Shown here: positions 47,551 to 56,163 of the stretch, in pieces
How the letters are laid out: each line of letters begins with the position of its first letter
Numbering within the stretch: the first letter of the stretch is position 1
Source: Parabacteroides goldsteinii DSM 19448 = WAL 12034
GTDB lineage: Bacteria; Bacteroidota; Bacteroidia; Bacteroidales; Tannerellaceae
Assembly: GCF_000969835.1 (NCBI RefSeq)
Contig: NZ_KQ033913.1
Location: 1,257,445 to 1,317,565, forward strand
Length of the DNA stretch: 60,121 nucleotides
Reading direction: 5' to 3'
Position numbers and translations under genes: made by a program
The notes under the pieces: generated by a model
Database searches by the model: none
The model's input: the letters and a program-made list of their open reading frames with translations, nothing else
Told to the model about the DNA's origin: nothing

Positions 47551-48321
47551 TCATTCGATTTCAGGACGATCTCCGCCGCCGGAGTCGCCTACCACCAGTT
47601 TCGTTGGATATTCCAGGGTACGTGCTTCTTTCAAAGTCGTACTGCTTTGGCTGAACTGTGTGACGATACGCAATGTATAGCTGCCGTCGGCCAACGCCGG
47701 AACACGGGCGATCACCTTGCTGGGGTCGTTCTGGGTGAGACGGCGGGTCACTTTGGTCGTTGTGCCGTCGCCAGCAACGAAGAAAACGCCTACCACAGCC
47801 TCGTCGCCTGTTATTTTGATGTTATTGCCCGTAATCATAATATCTTCGCTTGCCGTAATCGATCCGTCGAACAGGCCGGTCAGGGTATCGGTAACAAGCC
47901 TGATACGGGCCACATCGGCTTTTGTGCCCATGTTGATCACTTTTACGTTTTTCAAGGCATCGCGAAGTTTCTTCGTCGGAACGATCTCGAATGTCAGTTT
48001 GTGGATAGCCGGGTCGAACTGGGCATCCGAGTTCTCGAAAGCACCCAGGATACGCGGGGAGAACTGGCAAAGGTCCGTTGTCACGCTATCGCCGTTCAAC
48101 AGGGCTTCGAGAATGATATCACTGTCCTGCGACGTTACCGAAAGAATGGTCGGCAACTTCAGCTCAGAGCCGGTGCGTTTGATTTCCCGGGCCGTATCTT
48201 CTTTGGTCAGGGTTTTCGGACCGGTTTTCACTTCGGCAATACAGTCTTTTGTATTGTCTTTTGTCAATGGGTTATCACGCAGATAAAATTCCCAGTAATA
48301 CTCTTTGTTGTAATCTTCCAT
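47551..48321 (-). CDS. HU-like DNA-binding domain protein with DUF4469 (right copy)
   Basis: 256 residues, differing from the left copy at about three positions (FEIVPTK for FDIVPTK; KITGDEAV for KIAGDDAV). Same domains: HU-like N-terminus, DUF4469 C-terminus. Lies 67 bp after the FISUMP gene, which suggests co-transcription from the switchable promoter region upstream of that gene. Confidence 0.85.
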   Translation of the reverse strand: MEDYNKEYYWEFYLRDNPLTKDNTKDCIAEVKTGPKTLTKEDTAREIKRTGSELKLPTILSVTSQDSDIILEALLNGDSVTTDLCQFSPRILGAFENSDAQFDPAIHKLTFEIVPTKKLRDALKNVKVINMGTKADVARIRLVTDTLTGLFDGSITASEDIMITGNNIKITGDEAVVGVFFVAGDGTTTKVTRRLTQNDPSKVIARVPALADGSYTLRIVTQFSQSSTTLKEARTLEYPTKLVVGDSGGGDRPEIE

Positions 48322-48388
48322 GATGTTTCATGTTTAATTGTTAATAATAATGTTGTTTATTTAGTCCGGCATAGAGCCGGAGTCTAAT

Positions 48389-50812
48389 TTATTTCTCTTG
48401 AATGCAGCGAACAGACATGCCGTAAGCTTTAACTGCTTTATCATCATTTGTCAGAATCAAAGCGCATGGCGCTTTGATTTCCGTATAGTAAACGTATGTT
48501 GTTTTCGATGATTCATGCGCAGAATACATCACAAAACAAGCGGCACTTGTTCTCAACAGGCCTGTTCCAGCCTCTCTCATCCAATACATCGGAAACCAGA
48601 CAGATTTACAAGAATAGTCCGCATACGTTTCTCCTGGATATAAGTATAAAAGCCCGTTGGTTGCCTTTATCACCGCAGCTGACTCAGCTATCGGAGATGT
48701 AAGCCATTTTTTATTGTTCACCAACGCCAGATTACTGCCAAAAGCAAAGCCATCAAACATTGTGTAATTTGTAGCGTTGTAGAAATCCGGCACTTTCCAC
48801 CCTTTCGGACAAGGATCATAGATCGTCTTCGTTGACGGTCCCCATAATCCATTCTCTAAATACATCTTACGATAAAAAGTAGATGGGTTGGCAATAGAAT
48901 TCGCCAGACTTCCTCCATCTTCCTTGCCTAACGGTATCGTATATCCGTCAGCATTGAAGATCGTATTGGCTTCTTCATAAGAGCCATCGGCCGAACCTGG
49001 CATCGGATCTTTACGCCCCCATTGGTAAAGAACGCCATACGTACGGGCCGACTCCAGATCACTTTCCAATGCCGGGACAGCACGGATAGCACCCAGGTTA
49101 CGGTCCATGATGACTTTTTTATAGAAAGCACCCGACTCTTGTGTCCAGCTGGCACCTTGATAAGTATGTACTATTCCGCCCCGGGTGGTATTCTGAGCTG
49201 CTTCGATAGCCTTGGTCCGGCTAGTAGCATCACCAGCAGTAAAACTCCCAAGTAATGCCGGCACGTAATCTGAAACCCATATATGCCAGCTCCAGAGAGC
49301 GATTTTGTCATCCGTACCATATGCGGCTATCAAAGCGTTTCCTCCGTTGGTAACGGGTACTTTCAGATGGATACGTGCATCTTTCGCAATATCTCCATTC
49401 GTGAGTTTCACCAGATTACTGTGGTCACTCTCACTTATCGGATAACCCATTACCAGTTCACCACTGGTTCCGGCATCTTTGTTTTGCCAGAGTATTTTCA
49501 CCTTTTTAATTTCTTTTCCATCCTTGATCGAACCATCGGTTGTCAGTTCGGTATTCCACCCATTCACTCCCGCTTCATGTTTATAGGGATTAAAGCAGAT
49601 GTTCGTACCCGGAAGCATCATGAAGCAGTTGGAAGTCGGTTGTTCGTTGGTGCTTTTTACCGGTGTCTGGTCGAGCAACTGGATGCGTGGGTCGTTGACA
49701 TAGTCGGCCTTATTAATATTGACTGTCCAATGATAGTTGGTATTTTCCAGTAGGTTGAAATCGTCGGTTTCGTTGCCGCCTAAATAGACACGGTAGTAGA
49801 GGCGTTCTTTCTTTTCGCTGTTGTCTACCACAAACTCGGCATAAGTGGCTGCTGGGTTGGCGTTCGTCTTATTACGGTAATAAGGGGAATTGGAATAGGA
49901 AGATATGCCGCGGGCATTGGCGGGAATCCAAACGGTCTTCGCGCTGTTGGCATTATCCAGTTCTGTTCCTGTCAAGCGGTAAACATCGACAAACTCGGCA
50001 ACGGAGCTCGGATAGACGTTGCCCCATTTGGTCTCTTCTGTTCGAGGGATCAAGCGGTAATGGGCAGGAACCTGACAGAGTTTGACTTCTTTCAGGGTAT
50101 AGCCTTTTTGAGTCATGTCCGAGGCAAAAGTCCAGTTTAATTCTACTTTTGTGGCCAGCCGTTTGAGCAACAGGCGGACGTCTTGGCCTGCCGGACTTTC
50201 GATTTTACCGGCGGAGGTGATATTGACGTTTTCCAAATAGAGGTAATAAGTCATATTGGCCAGACTGTTACCGATAGCATTGGGCGCAATGGCATTGATA
50301 TTGCTTTCCTTCGCTTTCACTGTCATGTTCTGCACTTCAGATAATGTTTTACCGGATAGTGATTCGAAATCGGCGGAAGCCCCCCGGGTGACAAGCAAAA
50401 GTTTGCATCCGGTTGCCTGCTTCAGGCTAGCTGTAAAAGTTGAACCGACAGTGACGTTACCTAGTGCTTTACCGCCAATCTGCTTTCCACTTCCATCATA
50501 TTGCCAGATTTCCAGATTGTAGAGTTTGTCAGGAATATCTGTTCCTGATTTGGTCTGCATACCATAAACAGGAACGGCCTCCAAAGCCGAACGGCTGTTG
50601 CTACCTGCCTTACTGGTCGGCGAAGCGGTTGCTCCTGCCCCGTCTTCTTCGTCGGCAATACCGAGATTGAGCGTTACTTCCACCGTCTTTCCTTCCGACG
50701 GATTTACCGTCGGAGAGTCGATTTTGTCTTCGCAACCTGTGCTTATTAATACCAGTGATAAGAGTGTCATAATAACTCCTTTCGTTTCTAATTTGTGTCC
50801 TATACTTGCCAT
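48389..50812 (-). CDS. Large FISUMP-domain fimbrial lipoprotein (right locus head)
   Basis: 807 residues, complete. Lipobox ISTGC, Cys27. Fimbrillin-type N-terminal half (KLYNLEIWQYDGSG, DVRLLLKRLATKVEL) and a C-terminal FISUMP domain from about residue 565 (IMDRNLGA, YGVLYQWGRKDPMPGS, YDPCPKGWKVPD, SVRCIQEK). Paralogue of the gene at the window start, clearly diverged in sequence, unlike the near-identical genes downstream. First gene of the right operon, read from the putative invertible promoter 60-300 bp upstream. Possible tip adhesin; role inferred. Confidence 0.82.
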   Translation of the reverse strand: MASIGHKLETKGVIMTLLSLVLISTGCEDKIDSPTVNPSEGKTVEVTLNLGIADEEDGAGATASPTSKAGSNSRSALEAVPVYGMQTKSGTDIPDKLYNLEIWQYDGSGKQIGGKALGNVTVGSTFTASLKQATGCKLLLVTRGASADFESLSGKTLSEVQNMTVKAKESNINAIAPNAIGNSLANMTYYLYLENVNITSAGKIESPAGQDVRLLLKRLATKVELNWTFASDMTQKGYTLKEVKLCQVPAHYRLIPRTEETKWGNVYPSSVAEFVDVYRLTGTELDNANSAKTVWIPANARGISSYSNSPYYRNKTNANPAATYAEFVVDNSEKKERLYYRVYLGGNETDDFNLLENTNYHWTVNINKADYVNDPRIQLLDQTPVKSTNEQPTSNCFMMLPGTNICFNPYKHEAGVNGWNTELTTDGSIKDGKEIKKVKILWQNKDAGTSGELVMGYPISESDHSNLVKLTNGDIAKDARIHLKVPVTNGGNALIAAYGTDDKIALWSWHIWVSDYVPALLGSFTAGDATSRTKAIEAAQNTTRGGIVHTYQGASWTQESGAFYKKVIMDRNLGAIRAVPALESDLESARTYGVLYQWGRKDPMPGSADGSYEEANTIFNADGYTIPLGKEDGGSLANSIANPSTFYRKMYLENGLWGPSTKTIYDPCPKGWKVPDFYNATNYTMFDGFAFGSNLALVNNKKWLTSPIAESAAVIKATNGLLYLYPGETYADYSCKSVWFPMYWMREAGTGLLRTSAACFVMYSAHESSKTTYVYYTEIKAPCALILTNDDKAVKAYGMSVRCIQEK

Positions 50813-50869
50813 CCTTTTATCATTAATTTACTACATCAAAAGCGCCGTTTTAACATTTCGTCAGAATCT

Positions 50870-51118
50870 CTTTCTTTTATAAGAAAGAGAGTTGGGACTG
50901 ACGCTATCCGTGTAATCGTTGTTTTTCAACACATTACACTCTGCAGTAAATCAAAAAACTTCTACGCCCAAAAGGATGGCGTTATTTCAATATTATCAAA
51001 TTGTAGTAAAATACTACTTGAAAACCTTGCTCCGGTCGTTAAAAGTTGCTACTTTAGCCGCTGATAACGCTAGATTATCAATCATTTTGATACAGTCTCT
51101 CTTTCTTATAAAAGAAAG
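50870..51118. promoter_or_regulatory. Putative invertible promoter element
   Basis: Two exact 22-bp inverted repeats, 50870-50891 and 51097-51118, enclose 205 bp. Each arm is itself nearly symmetric: CTTTCTT and AAGAAAG around a 4-base centre that reads TTAT on the left and ATAA on the right, so the centre gives the site a direction. Identity stops at once outside the 22 bp. Size and position, just upstream of a fimbrial operon, match known Bacteroidales phase-variable promoters. Confidence 0.65.
50969..51000 (-). promoter_or_regulatory. Promoter candidate inside the invertible element
   Basis: On the minus strand TTTG (51000-50997), a 20-bp spacer, then TCCTTTTG (50976-50969), one base off TAnnTTTG. 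In the orientation shown it points to the FISUMP operon, about 155 bp before its ATG (ON state); inverted, it would point to the NigD-like gene. Confidence 0.5.
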
Positions 51119-51426
51119 GTATTTTCACTTTTTTCGCTTCCCGTTGAGATTCAAACTGTCGTTCAAACTCTACGTTTTTTATTTTTACCGTATTTTTCAT
51201 ATACTCTCTTTCCTTTTTTTACGCACATTAACAATCACGTTCAGGCACATGAAAAAGTGGCACAATCTTTCGCAGGACTACAAGGCATACCTTTTCTCTT
51301 TGATCAGGAGATACAATAGGTGTATAAATTTCTATTAATATATTTTATCAACTTCTCTTGCAGCATTTTCAGACTCTCATCCATCTTCATTGGTATAAAC
51401 ATTTAATAATTTAGTGATATTAAGCT

Positions 51427-52170
51427 ATGAAGACGTTGAAATTATTTTTAATGGCCACGGGAGTTTTATTTACTTCTTTAACCTTTCAATCTTGTTTGGA
51501 TGATGATGATAACTATTATTATGGGTATCTAACGCCAAACGCCCTTGTGACAGTAAAACCGGTTAGTGATAACTCATTCTTCCTGCAATTGGATGACTCA
51601 ACAACATTATTACCGGCAAATCTGACCTCTTCGCCTTACGGAGATAAAGAAGTTAGAGCACTGGTCAATTTCAGTGTAGTAAACGAACCTAGTGAAGGCT
51701 ATACTAAAGCTGTCCATGTTAATTGGATAGACAGTATTCTGACAAAACAAATCGCTCCGGATCTGGGAGTGGATAACGATTCTGTATATGGAACAGACCC
51801 GGTAGAAATGATTAAGGACTGGGTAACAATTGCAGAAGATGGCTACCTGACACTCCGTTTCAGAACATTGTGGGGAGATCGTAGCAAGGCTCATTTCGTA
51901 AACTTACTGGTAAGTAAAGATCCGGCTAATCCTTATGAAGTAGAGTTTCGTCATAATGCTTACGGAGATGTCTACGGAACAGAAGGTGACGGATTGGTCG
52001 CTTTCAAACTGGATGAACTGCCGGACACAGAAGGTAAGACTGTTAAGCTGAAACTGAAATGGAAATCGTTCAGCGGCGATAAATCGGCAGAGTTTGACTA
52101 CTGCACTCGTAAATCTACTCCTGCAAAAGTAGAAATTACAGGCGATAAGAGTGTGCTGAATTTAAAATGA
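51427..52170 (+). CDS. NigD-like lipoprotein
   Basis: 247 residues; lipobox TFQSC, Cys23, followed by LDDDDN. N-terminal OB-like part and a C-terminal beta domain (GYLTLRFRTLWG, HFVNLLVSKDPANPYEVEFRHNA split over residues 140-180) are characteristic of the NigD-like family of Bacteroidetes. Surface or periplasmic; function of the family is not known. If the element upstream flips, this gene could come under the same promoter. Confidence 0.82.
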   Translation: MKTLKLFLMATGVLFTSLTFQSCLDDDDNYYYGYLTPNALVTVKPVSDNSFFLQLDDSTTLLPANLTSSPYGDKEVRALVNFSVVNEPSEGYTKAVHVNWIDSILTKQIAPDLGVDNDSVYGTDPVEMIKDWVTIAEDGYLTLRFRTLWGDRSKAHFVNLLVSKDPANPYEVEFRHNAYGDVYGTEGDGLVAFKLDELPDTEGKTVKLKLKWKSFSGDKSAEFDYCTRKSTPAKVEITGDKSVLNLK

Positions 52171-52207
52171 ATAGTGTAACAGACGAAGCAGATTAAATCT
52201 GCTAAAA

Positions 52208-52246
52208 CAAAAATGCTATGTCTCATTTAATACATAGCATTTTTGT
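52208..52246. terminator. Bidirectional terminator
   Basis: AAAAATGCTATGT (52209-52221) pairs with ACATAGCATTTTT (52232-52244). It lies between the convergent NigD-like gene and the minus-strand cluster. Confidence 0.85.
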
Positions 52247-52286
52247 TTACATATAATAATGTCTTTTTTCTATATTAGAAAGAATA

Positions 52287-52814
52287 TCAATTTCTCCAAT
52301 TAACCCGTATAAGTTTTTCCTGAAAAGGATATTTCACCATTGAATATGACCAGGGAACTGAATCCAACAAAACATCGTAAGGTTTTTCTTCCATTTTCAG
52401 GTTCCAATAATCTGACATATCCTCCAATACTCCCTCCCGTCTCAGGAATGTTTCCTGAAAGCCTCTATTAGAAACATTTTTCATTTTACTCCAATTTATC
52501 TTTAGGCTGTTCAACAGTTCATCAATTAAAGAAGTTTCTTTACTTGTCAGTTCAATATTGCAAGGCAAGGGATCGGATAGCGGATAATTTAACATTATCT
52601 TAAATAACATTAATTCAGAATCTTTTACCTCTAATGAATATGTAGCCAGATACTGTAACAAAAAAATTCCCCGAATCTGCTTTTCTTTATCAATAAACTC
52701 TCTACGGGAATCCGCTAAATATCCTAACCGATAAAAAAACATTGGTAAAAAGGGAGTTGTTAAAACGATCCCGGCATTTTTCACTTTAAAAATCTGTGCA
52801 TTTGAATTTTCCAT
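52287..52814 (-). CDS. Stand-alone C-terminal CIS tape-measure-family protein
   Basis: 175 residues that align with the last 170 or so residues of the protein at 56156-58042: NAGIVLTTPFLPMFFYRLGYL against NAGLCLLAPWLSRLFAIL, RGIFLLQYL against RAVFLLQYI, RGFQETFLRREGVLE against RGFRQSFLARSGTLE, and LLDSVPWSYSMVKYPF against LLESIPWSFRQIRFPW. This is the conserved C-terminus of the contractile injection system tape-measure family (CIS_TMP). Here it is a separate gene with its own start, last in a minus-strand group with a LytTR protein and a 45-residue ORF. Function of a free C-terminal domain is unknown. Confidence 0.75.
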   Translation of the reverse strand: MENSNAQIFKVKNAGIVLTTPFLPMFFYRLGYLADSRREFIDKEKQIRGIFLLQYLATYSLEVKDSELMLFKIMLNYPLSDPLPCNIELTSKETSLIDELLNSLKINWSKMKNVSNRGFQETFLRREGVLEDMSDYWNLKMEEKPYDVLLDSVPWSYSMVKYPFQEKLIRVNWRN

Positions 52815-52826
52815 TGTAATAATTTT

Positions 52827-52964
52827 TTATTGTTTACGTTCTAACTTATCATATGTGAATTCTATAGTTTCAAATTCGACTTCATCCTTGTTGTTTTCCA
52901 AAAAAGCAGGCGCATCAAGTTTTATCGCATAAGCATCTGTAGTATCTTGTTTTTGTTCTACCAT
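52827..52964 (-). CDS. Small acidic protein, 45 residues
   Basis: Starts MVEQKQDTTDAYAIKLDAPA; then acidic EVEFETIEFTYDKLE. No hydrophobic segment. It ends 12 bp before the CIS_TMP-C gene and lies 71 bp after the LytTR gene, same strand, so it is probably part of that operon. Not recognised. It might be a small partner or secreted substrate; that is speculation. Confidence 0.5.
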   Translation of the reverse strand: MVEQKQDTTDAYAIKLDAPAFLENNKDEVEFETIEFTYDKLERKQ

Positions 52965-53035
52965 AATTATCGTTCTTATATTAACAATTTAGGTTACAAT
53001 CTTCGTTTTATTCAATTGTTTTTTAGATCTGTTAT

Positions 53036-53440
53036 TCAACTAATTGTTCCCAACATATTGAAACGAGATAACGCATCTTTTTTATATTGTCTGCCGATAG
53101 GGACCGTTTGATCGCCAATATAAAATATATTACCGATATAACCAACGACATGATTCTTGTTGACAATATAAGAACGATGTACCCGGATAAACAAATCTTT
53201 CGACAGATGTTGCATTGTATCCGTCAGTGTGTATGCAACTGTCGCTTTAGCACCTGCCTGTAAATAGAAAGTGCAATAACTGCCTGATGCTTCTATATAG
53301 AGGATATCACTGAACAATATTTTTCGGAAGTGATCCTGTATTCTGATAAATATACTATCCACTACGTTTTTATCCACACCTCCTACAGCATTGGCAGTAG
53401 CCTCCTGTAATGTTCGTTCGTCAAAGTTGAGTGTATTCAT
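53036..53440 (-). CDS. LytTR DNA-binding domain protein without receiver
   Basis: 134 residues. The LytTR domain occupies about 40-130 (DILYIEASGSYCTFYL, FIRVHRSYIVNKNHV, VPIGRQYKKDAL). There is no receiver domain, so it is not controlled by phosphorylation in the usual way. Start ATG 53440. Lies between the membrane AraC regulator and the small CIS_TMP-C operon and is a likely local regulator. Confidence 0.85.
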   Translation of the reverse strand: MNTLNFDERTLQEATANAVGGVDKNVVDSIFIRIQDHFRKILFSDILYIEASGSYCTFYLQAGAKATVAYTLTDTMQHLSKDLFIRVHRSYIVNKNHVVGYIGNIFYIGDQTVPIGRQYKKDALSRFNMLGTIS

Positions 53441-53636
53441 TTTGTATCATATTAAAGAGGCTTTATGGGCCCCGGTTATGTATACAAAGGTACTAGGAAA
53501 GGGTGTCGGATAGTTCCAATGGATTTCTTATTTAATTTTACGTATATTTGATTGATTAACAAGAGACTATGATTATATATCAAATGGTATAAGTTTACGA
53601 TTTAAGAAAGAAATATATAATTTGAGAATACCTTTG

Positions 53637-54671
53637 TCAGGACTTCGCCTTCATTTTCTTTCTCCACTGCAAAGGAGGCATATGATGTCGGGTATTGAAA
53701 GCCAGATAGAATGATGATGACGTTTGAAAACCGACTAATTCAGAAACATCGATCACCTTTATATCTGAATTCAAAAGTAATATCTCCGCTTCATCCAAAC
53801 GAAGAGCGGTTACATATTCAGGGAAACGCATTCCCAACTGCTGACTGAAATATAAACTTAACGAAGTCGCATTCATTCCTAGTCCACTTGCTAATATTTT
53901 AAGTGTCAAATTAGGATTATGCAAGTATTTGGGTGATTTTAATAAACGGATCACCTCCTCTTCTTCTTTTTCCGGAGTAAGTGGAATGGGGATCTCGTTC
54001 TTCTGTCTGGTTTTGGTGAAAAAATGGGGTAATAGATAAAAACCTATTTTACGTTTTACAGTCCGGTAAAATACAGATTGATTCAACAGATATCCACCTA
54101 TAAAAATAGTTGATATATTATATAGAATATTACATATATAACAGGAAGTAAACATACTTATTATAGAAATAAGATAGAAACATAAAAGATAGAATAAGTC
54201 CTTTCTAATAAGTTGCATTTGTGGAGTATTATCATCATTTACTCCATTCAAAATACGTGGAAGATAAACTAATAATTGTACAGCTAAAGATAAATAGCAA
54301 CCAATACGGAAATAGGGCCACCAGACAGAACTATTGAGTCCGAATTCAGACCAGCTATAAATTAGCTTATCGGGAACCGGATTGAACAAAGTCATCCCGA
54401 TATAAACGCCGATCAAGACTCCAGGGAGAAGCAGATGCCGTCTCCATTGCCGTGCATCCGGTAACAGGTTAGTTATCCTGAAACGAAAATACAGGTAAAA
54501 CAAAGGAGTAAGTAATGTGAAAGCCCAACTGTTCACGCTGGGAATAAGAGCGATCTTTTTGAAAAGAAAGAGTCCTTCATACCAGCTATTATAAAAAGAA
54601 ACTAAACAAAGAACCCATGCTATGGAAGTTAAAAGTATGACCTTTTTGTTATATCTGCTATATTGCAGCAA
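53637..54671 (-). CDS. Membrane-embedded AraC-type regulator
   Basis: 344 residues. The N-terminal 205 residues hold about seven hydrophobic segments (for example ILLTSIAWVLCLVSFYNSW split at residues 12-31, LYYLLCFYLISIISMF-like near 160), and the C-terminal 100 an AraC HTH (LTLKILASGLGMNATSLSLYF; KVIDVSELVGFQTSSSFYLAF). Such proteins couple a membrane signal directly to DNA binding. Divergent from the tape-measure genes, with the two start regions touching or overlapping. Confidence 0.85.
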   Translation of the reverse strand: MLQYSRYNKKVILLTSIAWVLCLVSFYNSWYEGLFLFKKIALIPSVNSWAFTLLTPLFYLYFRFRITNLLPDARQWRRHLLLPGVLIGVYIGMTLFNPVPDKLIYSWSEFGLNSSVWWPYFRIGCYLSLAVQLLVYLPRILNGVNDDNTPQMQLIRKDLFYLLCFYLISIISMFTSCYICNILYNISTIFIGGYLLNQSVFYRTVKRKIGFYLLPHFFTKTRQKNEIPIPLTPEKEEEEVIRLLKSPKYLHNPNLTLKILASGLGMNATSLSLYFSQQLGMRFPEYVTALRLDEAEILLLNSDIKVIDVSELVGFQTSSSFYLAFNTRHHMPPLQWRKKMKAKS

Positions 54672-54684
54672 ACAAATCCCGGCA

Positions 54685-56163
54685 ATGATTAAAACAGCCC
54701 AGGCGAGTAAGGAGGTACAAATAACTGAGTGGCTGATACGCTATTATCCCTATAACGGCATTGCTATGTTCGGTGGCAAGGCGGAGTTTACTAACCACCT
54801 GCATCATCGGCTGCTGATATTTATACGGAAACGTAACTACTCTTTCTACCTTTCAAAGGCGGAGTTGACCGTTAGCTTTCTTCTGGAAGTGTTTGGTCCG
54901 ACTTATTATATTGATGTACTGAATACTATCTACTATCTCCAACCCTACCGTGCGGATGGTTCGCCTACGCATGATGGGTATTTCAGTCAGGAACTGTACC
55001 GCATCTTCTTGCAGTTGTCCCTACTACACCAACCAGCCGTAACAAAGGAAAACACTTTGTCCGTTGAAGATAAAGCATCGTCCGGTTTGAAAGATCCGAC
55101 AGACATTATGGATATACTACAAGATGCTAAATGTAGCGATGCGGACAAACGAATGTTCATCCGCACAATCGTCAAAGAACAACCGGAGATACTCATCCAA
55201 TGGCTCCGATTGGGAATAACCCCAAATATGACAGGAATAGCTATTGTAGCTGCTCTGATCGAGGTTGATACAATGAACTGTATGCTTGCCGCTCTTTCTT
55301 TTAACACCCTGCAAGCGGTAGAAGTGATGAGGAATTACCTGCGGCAACAATATTCAGAAGAAAGTGATTGGTTAAAAGGCATAACCGAAACTCAGTTGGA
55401 GCTTCTGCTCCGACAATCGGTACTGATGTGGATTCGGAAAGGATACTACCGGCTACCAAACAGATTCGACCAATTGTTGAATCTGTTTTATCAGGAATTG
55501 ACAGGCAAGGAGGATGAAGCAATCGTTACCCGATTATCCGCCTCCCAGCCTTTGAAGGAAATAAAAGAAGGACTAGGTCTCGAACAGAGCGGAAGATGGA
55601 GTATTCAGAGACTACAAGAAATATTATCAGTGTCTGTCGTGACAGATGATATAAAACGCAAATTACTTGTCTGTTTTCTGGAACAATCGTCAAAGGATTA
55701 CGCTGAAGCGGTACGACTGCTCCATGCATGTGGATTATCGAACTCCCTCTGCCGCCTGATAAGCCAACCGATATGGGAAGAAGTACTTCGACAGTCCACC
55801 GTCCGGCTGGTAGGACTCGAAAATACCGCCCTGTTATTGTCCCTCTTCGATGGATTGATGGCACACGAACGTGCTTTGTCTTCTTATTGGAAAGGAGGTT
55901 CAAAACCTTTGAAAGCTCGCCTACTTGTATGGTTGGTCGAAACGATACGGTTACAAGAGACACATAAGAAACCGGTAGTGGAATATATCCGTTCTTTATT
56001 CGCAGACCTTGTTGGCAGAGAAGAAATATCGGAGGTCATTCTTGCTCTTTGGCGAGAGATGGGACATACGGACTCTCCTGCCACAGAAGAAATCCTGCAT
56101 CTGCTGGTGGATAATGAATCCCGGCAAATCCGGCTTATGAAAACCGATTACAAGGATGGATGA
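54685..56163 (+). CDS. Tape-measure-family protein, N-terminal/middle part
   Basis: 492 residues from ATG 54685; ATG 54622 adds 21 residues but overlaps the divergent AraC gene. Helical repeats of the type EQPEILIQWL (near residue 172) recur here and in the next gene. The usual N-terminus of CIS tape-measure proteins, with its conserved IDRLELDLG-type segment, is not recognisable, so the gene may have lost its 5' part. It ends in an 8-bp overlap with the next ORF. Together the two would encode about 1,120 residues, close to a full tape-measure protein. Homology is inferred from the partner gene and repeat pattern. Confidence 0.55.
   Translation: MIKTAQASKEVQITEWLIRYYPYNGIAMFGGKAEFTNHLHHRLLIFIRKRNYSFYLSKAELTVSFLLEVFGPTYYIDVLNTIYYLQPYRADGSPTHDGYFSQELYRIFLQLSLLHQPAVTKENTLSVEDKASSGLKDPTDIMDILQDAKCSDADKRMFIRTIVKEQPEILIQWLRLGITPNMTGIAIVAALIEVDTMNCMLAALSFNTLQAVEVMRNYLRQQYSEESDWLKGITETQLELLLRQSVLMWIRKGYYRLPNRFDQLLNLFYQELTGKEDEAIVTRLSASQPLKEIKEGLGLEQSGRWSIQRLQEILSVSVVTDDIKRKLLVCFLEQSSKDYAEAVRLLHACGLSNSLCRLISQPIWEEVLRQSTVRLVGLENTALLLSLFDGLMAHERALSSYWKGGSKPLKARLLVWLVETIRLQETHKKPVVEYIRSLFADLVGREEISEVILALWREMGHTDSPATEEILHLLVDNESRQIRLMKTDYKDG

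Larger units (their letters stand above)
45598..48346 (-). repeat. Long inverted repeat, right copy (about 2.75 kb)
   Basis: Reverse-oriented copy of 2265-5015, including both genes, the 4 x 23-bp array and the ATPase promoter. Its inner end cuts into the fimbrillin gene at 44803-45588. Confidence 0.9.
50813..51426. other. Spacer holding the candidate invertible promoter
   Basis: 614 bp between the divergent FISUMP and NigD-like genes. It contains the 22-bp inverted repeats described separately and a promoter-like pair between them. The outer part toward NigD (51119-51426) is AT-rich. A 139-codon ORF at 50919-51338 spans one repeat and has a Phe/Leu/Arg-rich, non-protein-like composition. 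Confidence 0.6.

Noticed and set aside
50919..51338. 139-codon ORF in the spacer upstream of the NigD-like gene
   Set aside because: Crosses one inverted-repeat arm; composition is Phe/Leu/Arg/Tyr-rich without motifs, as expected of AT-rich noncoding DNA.
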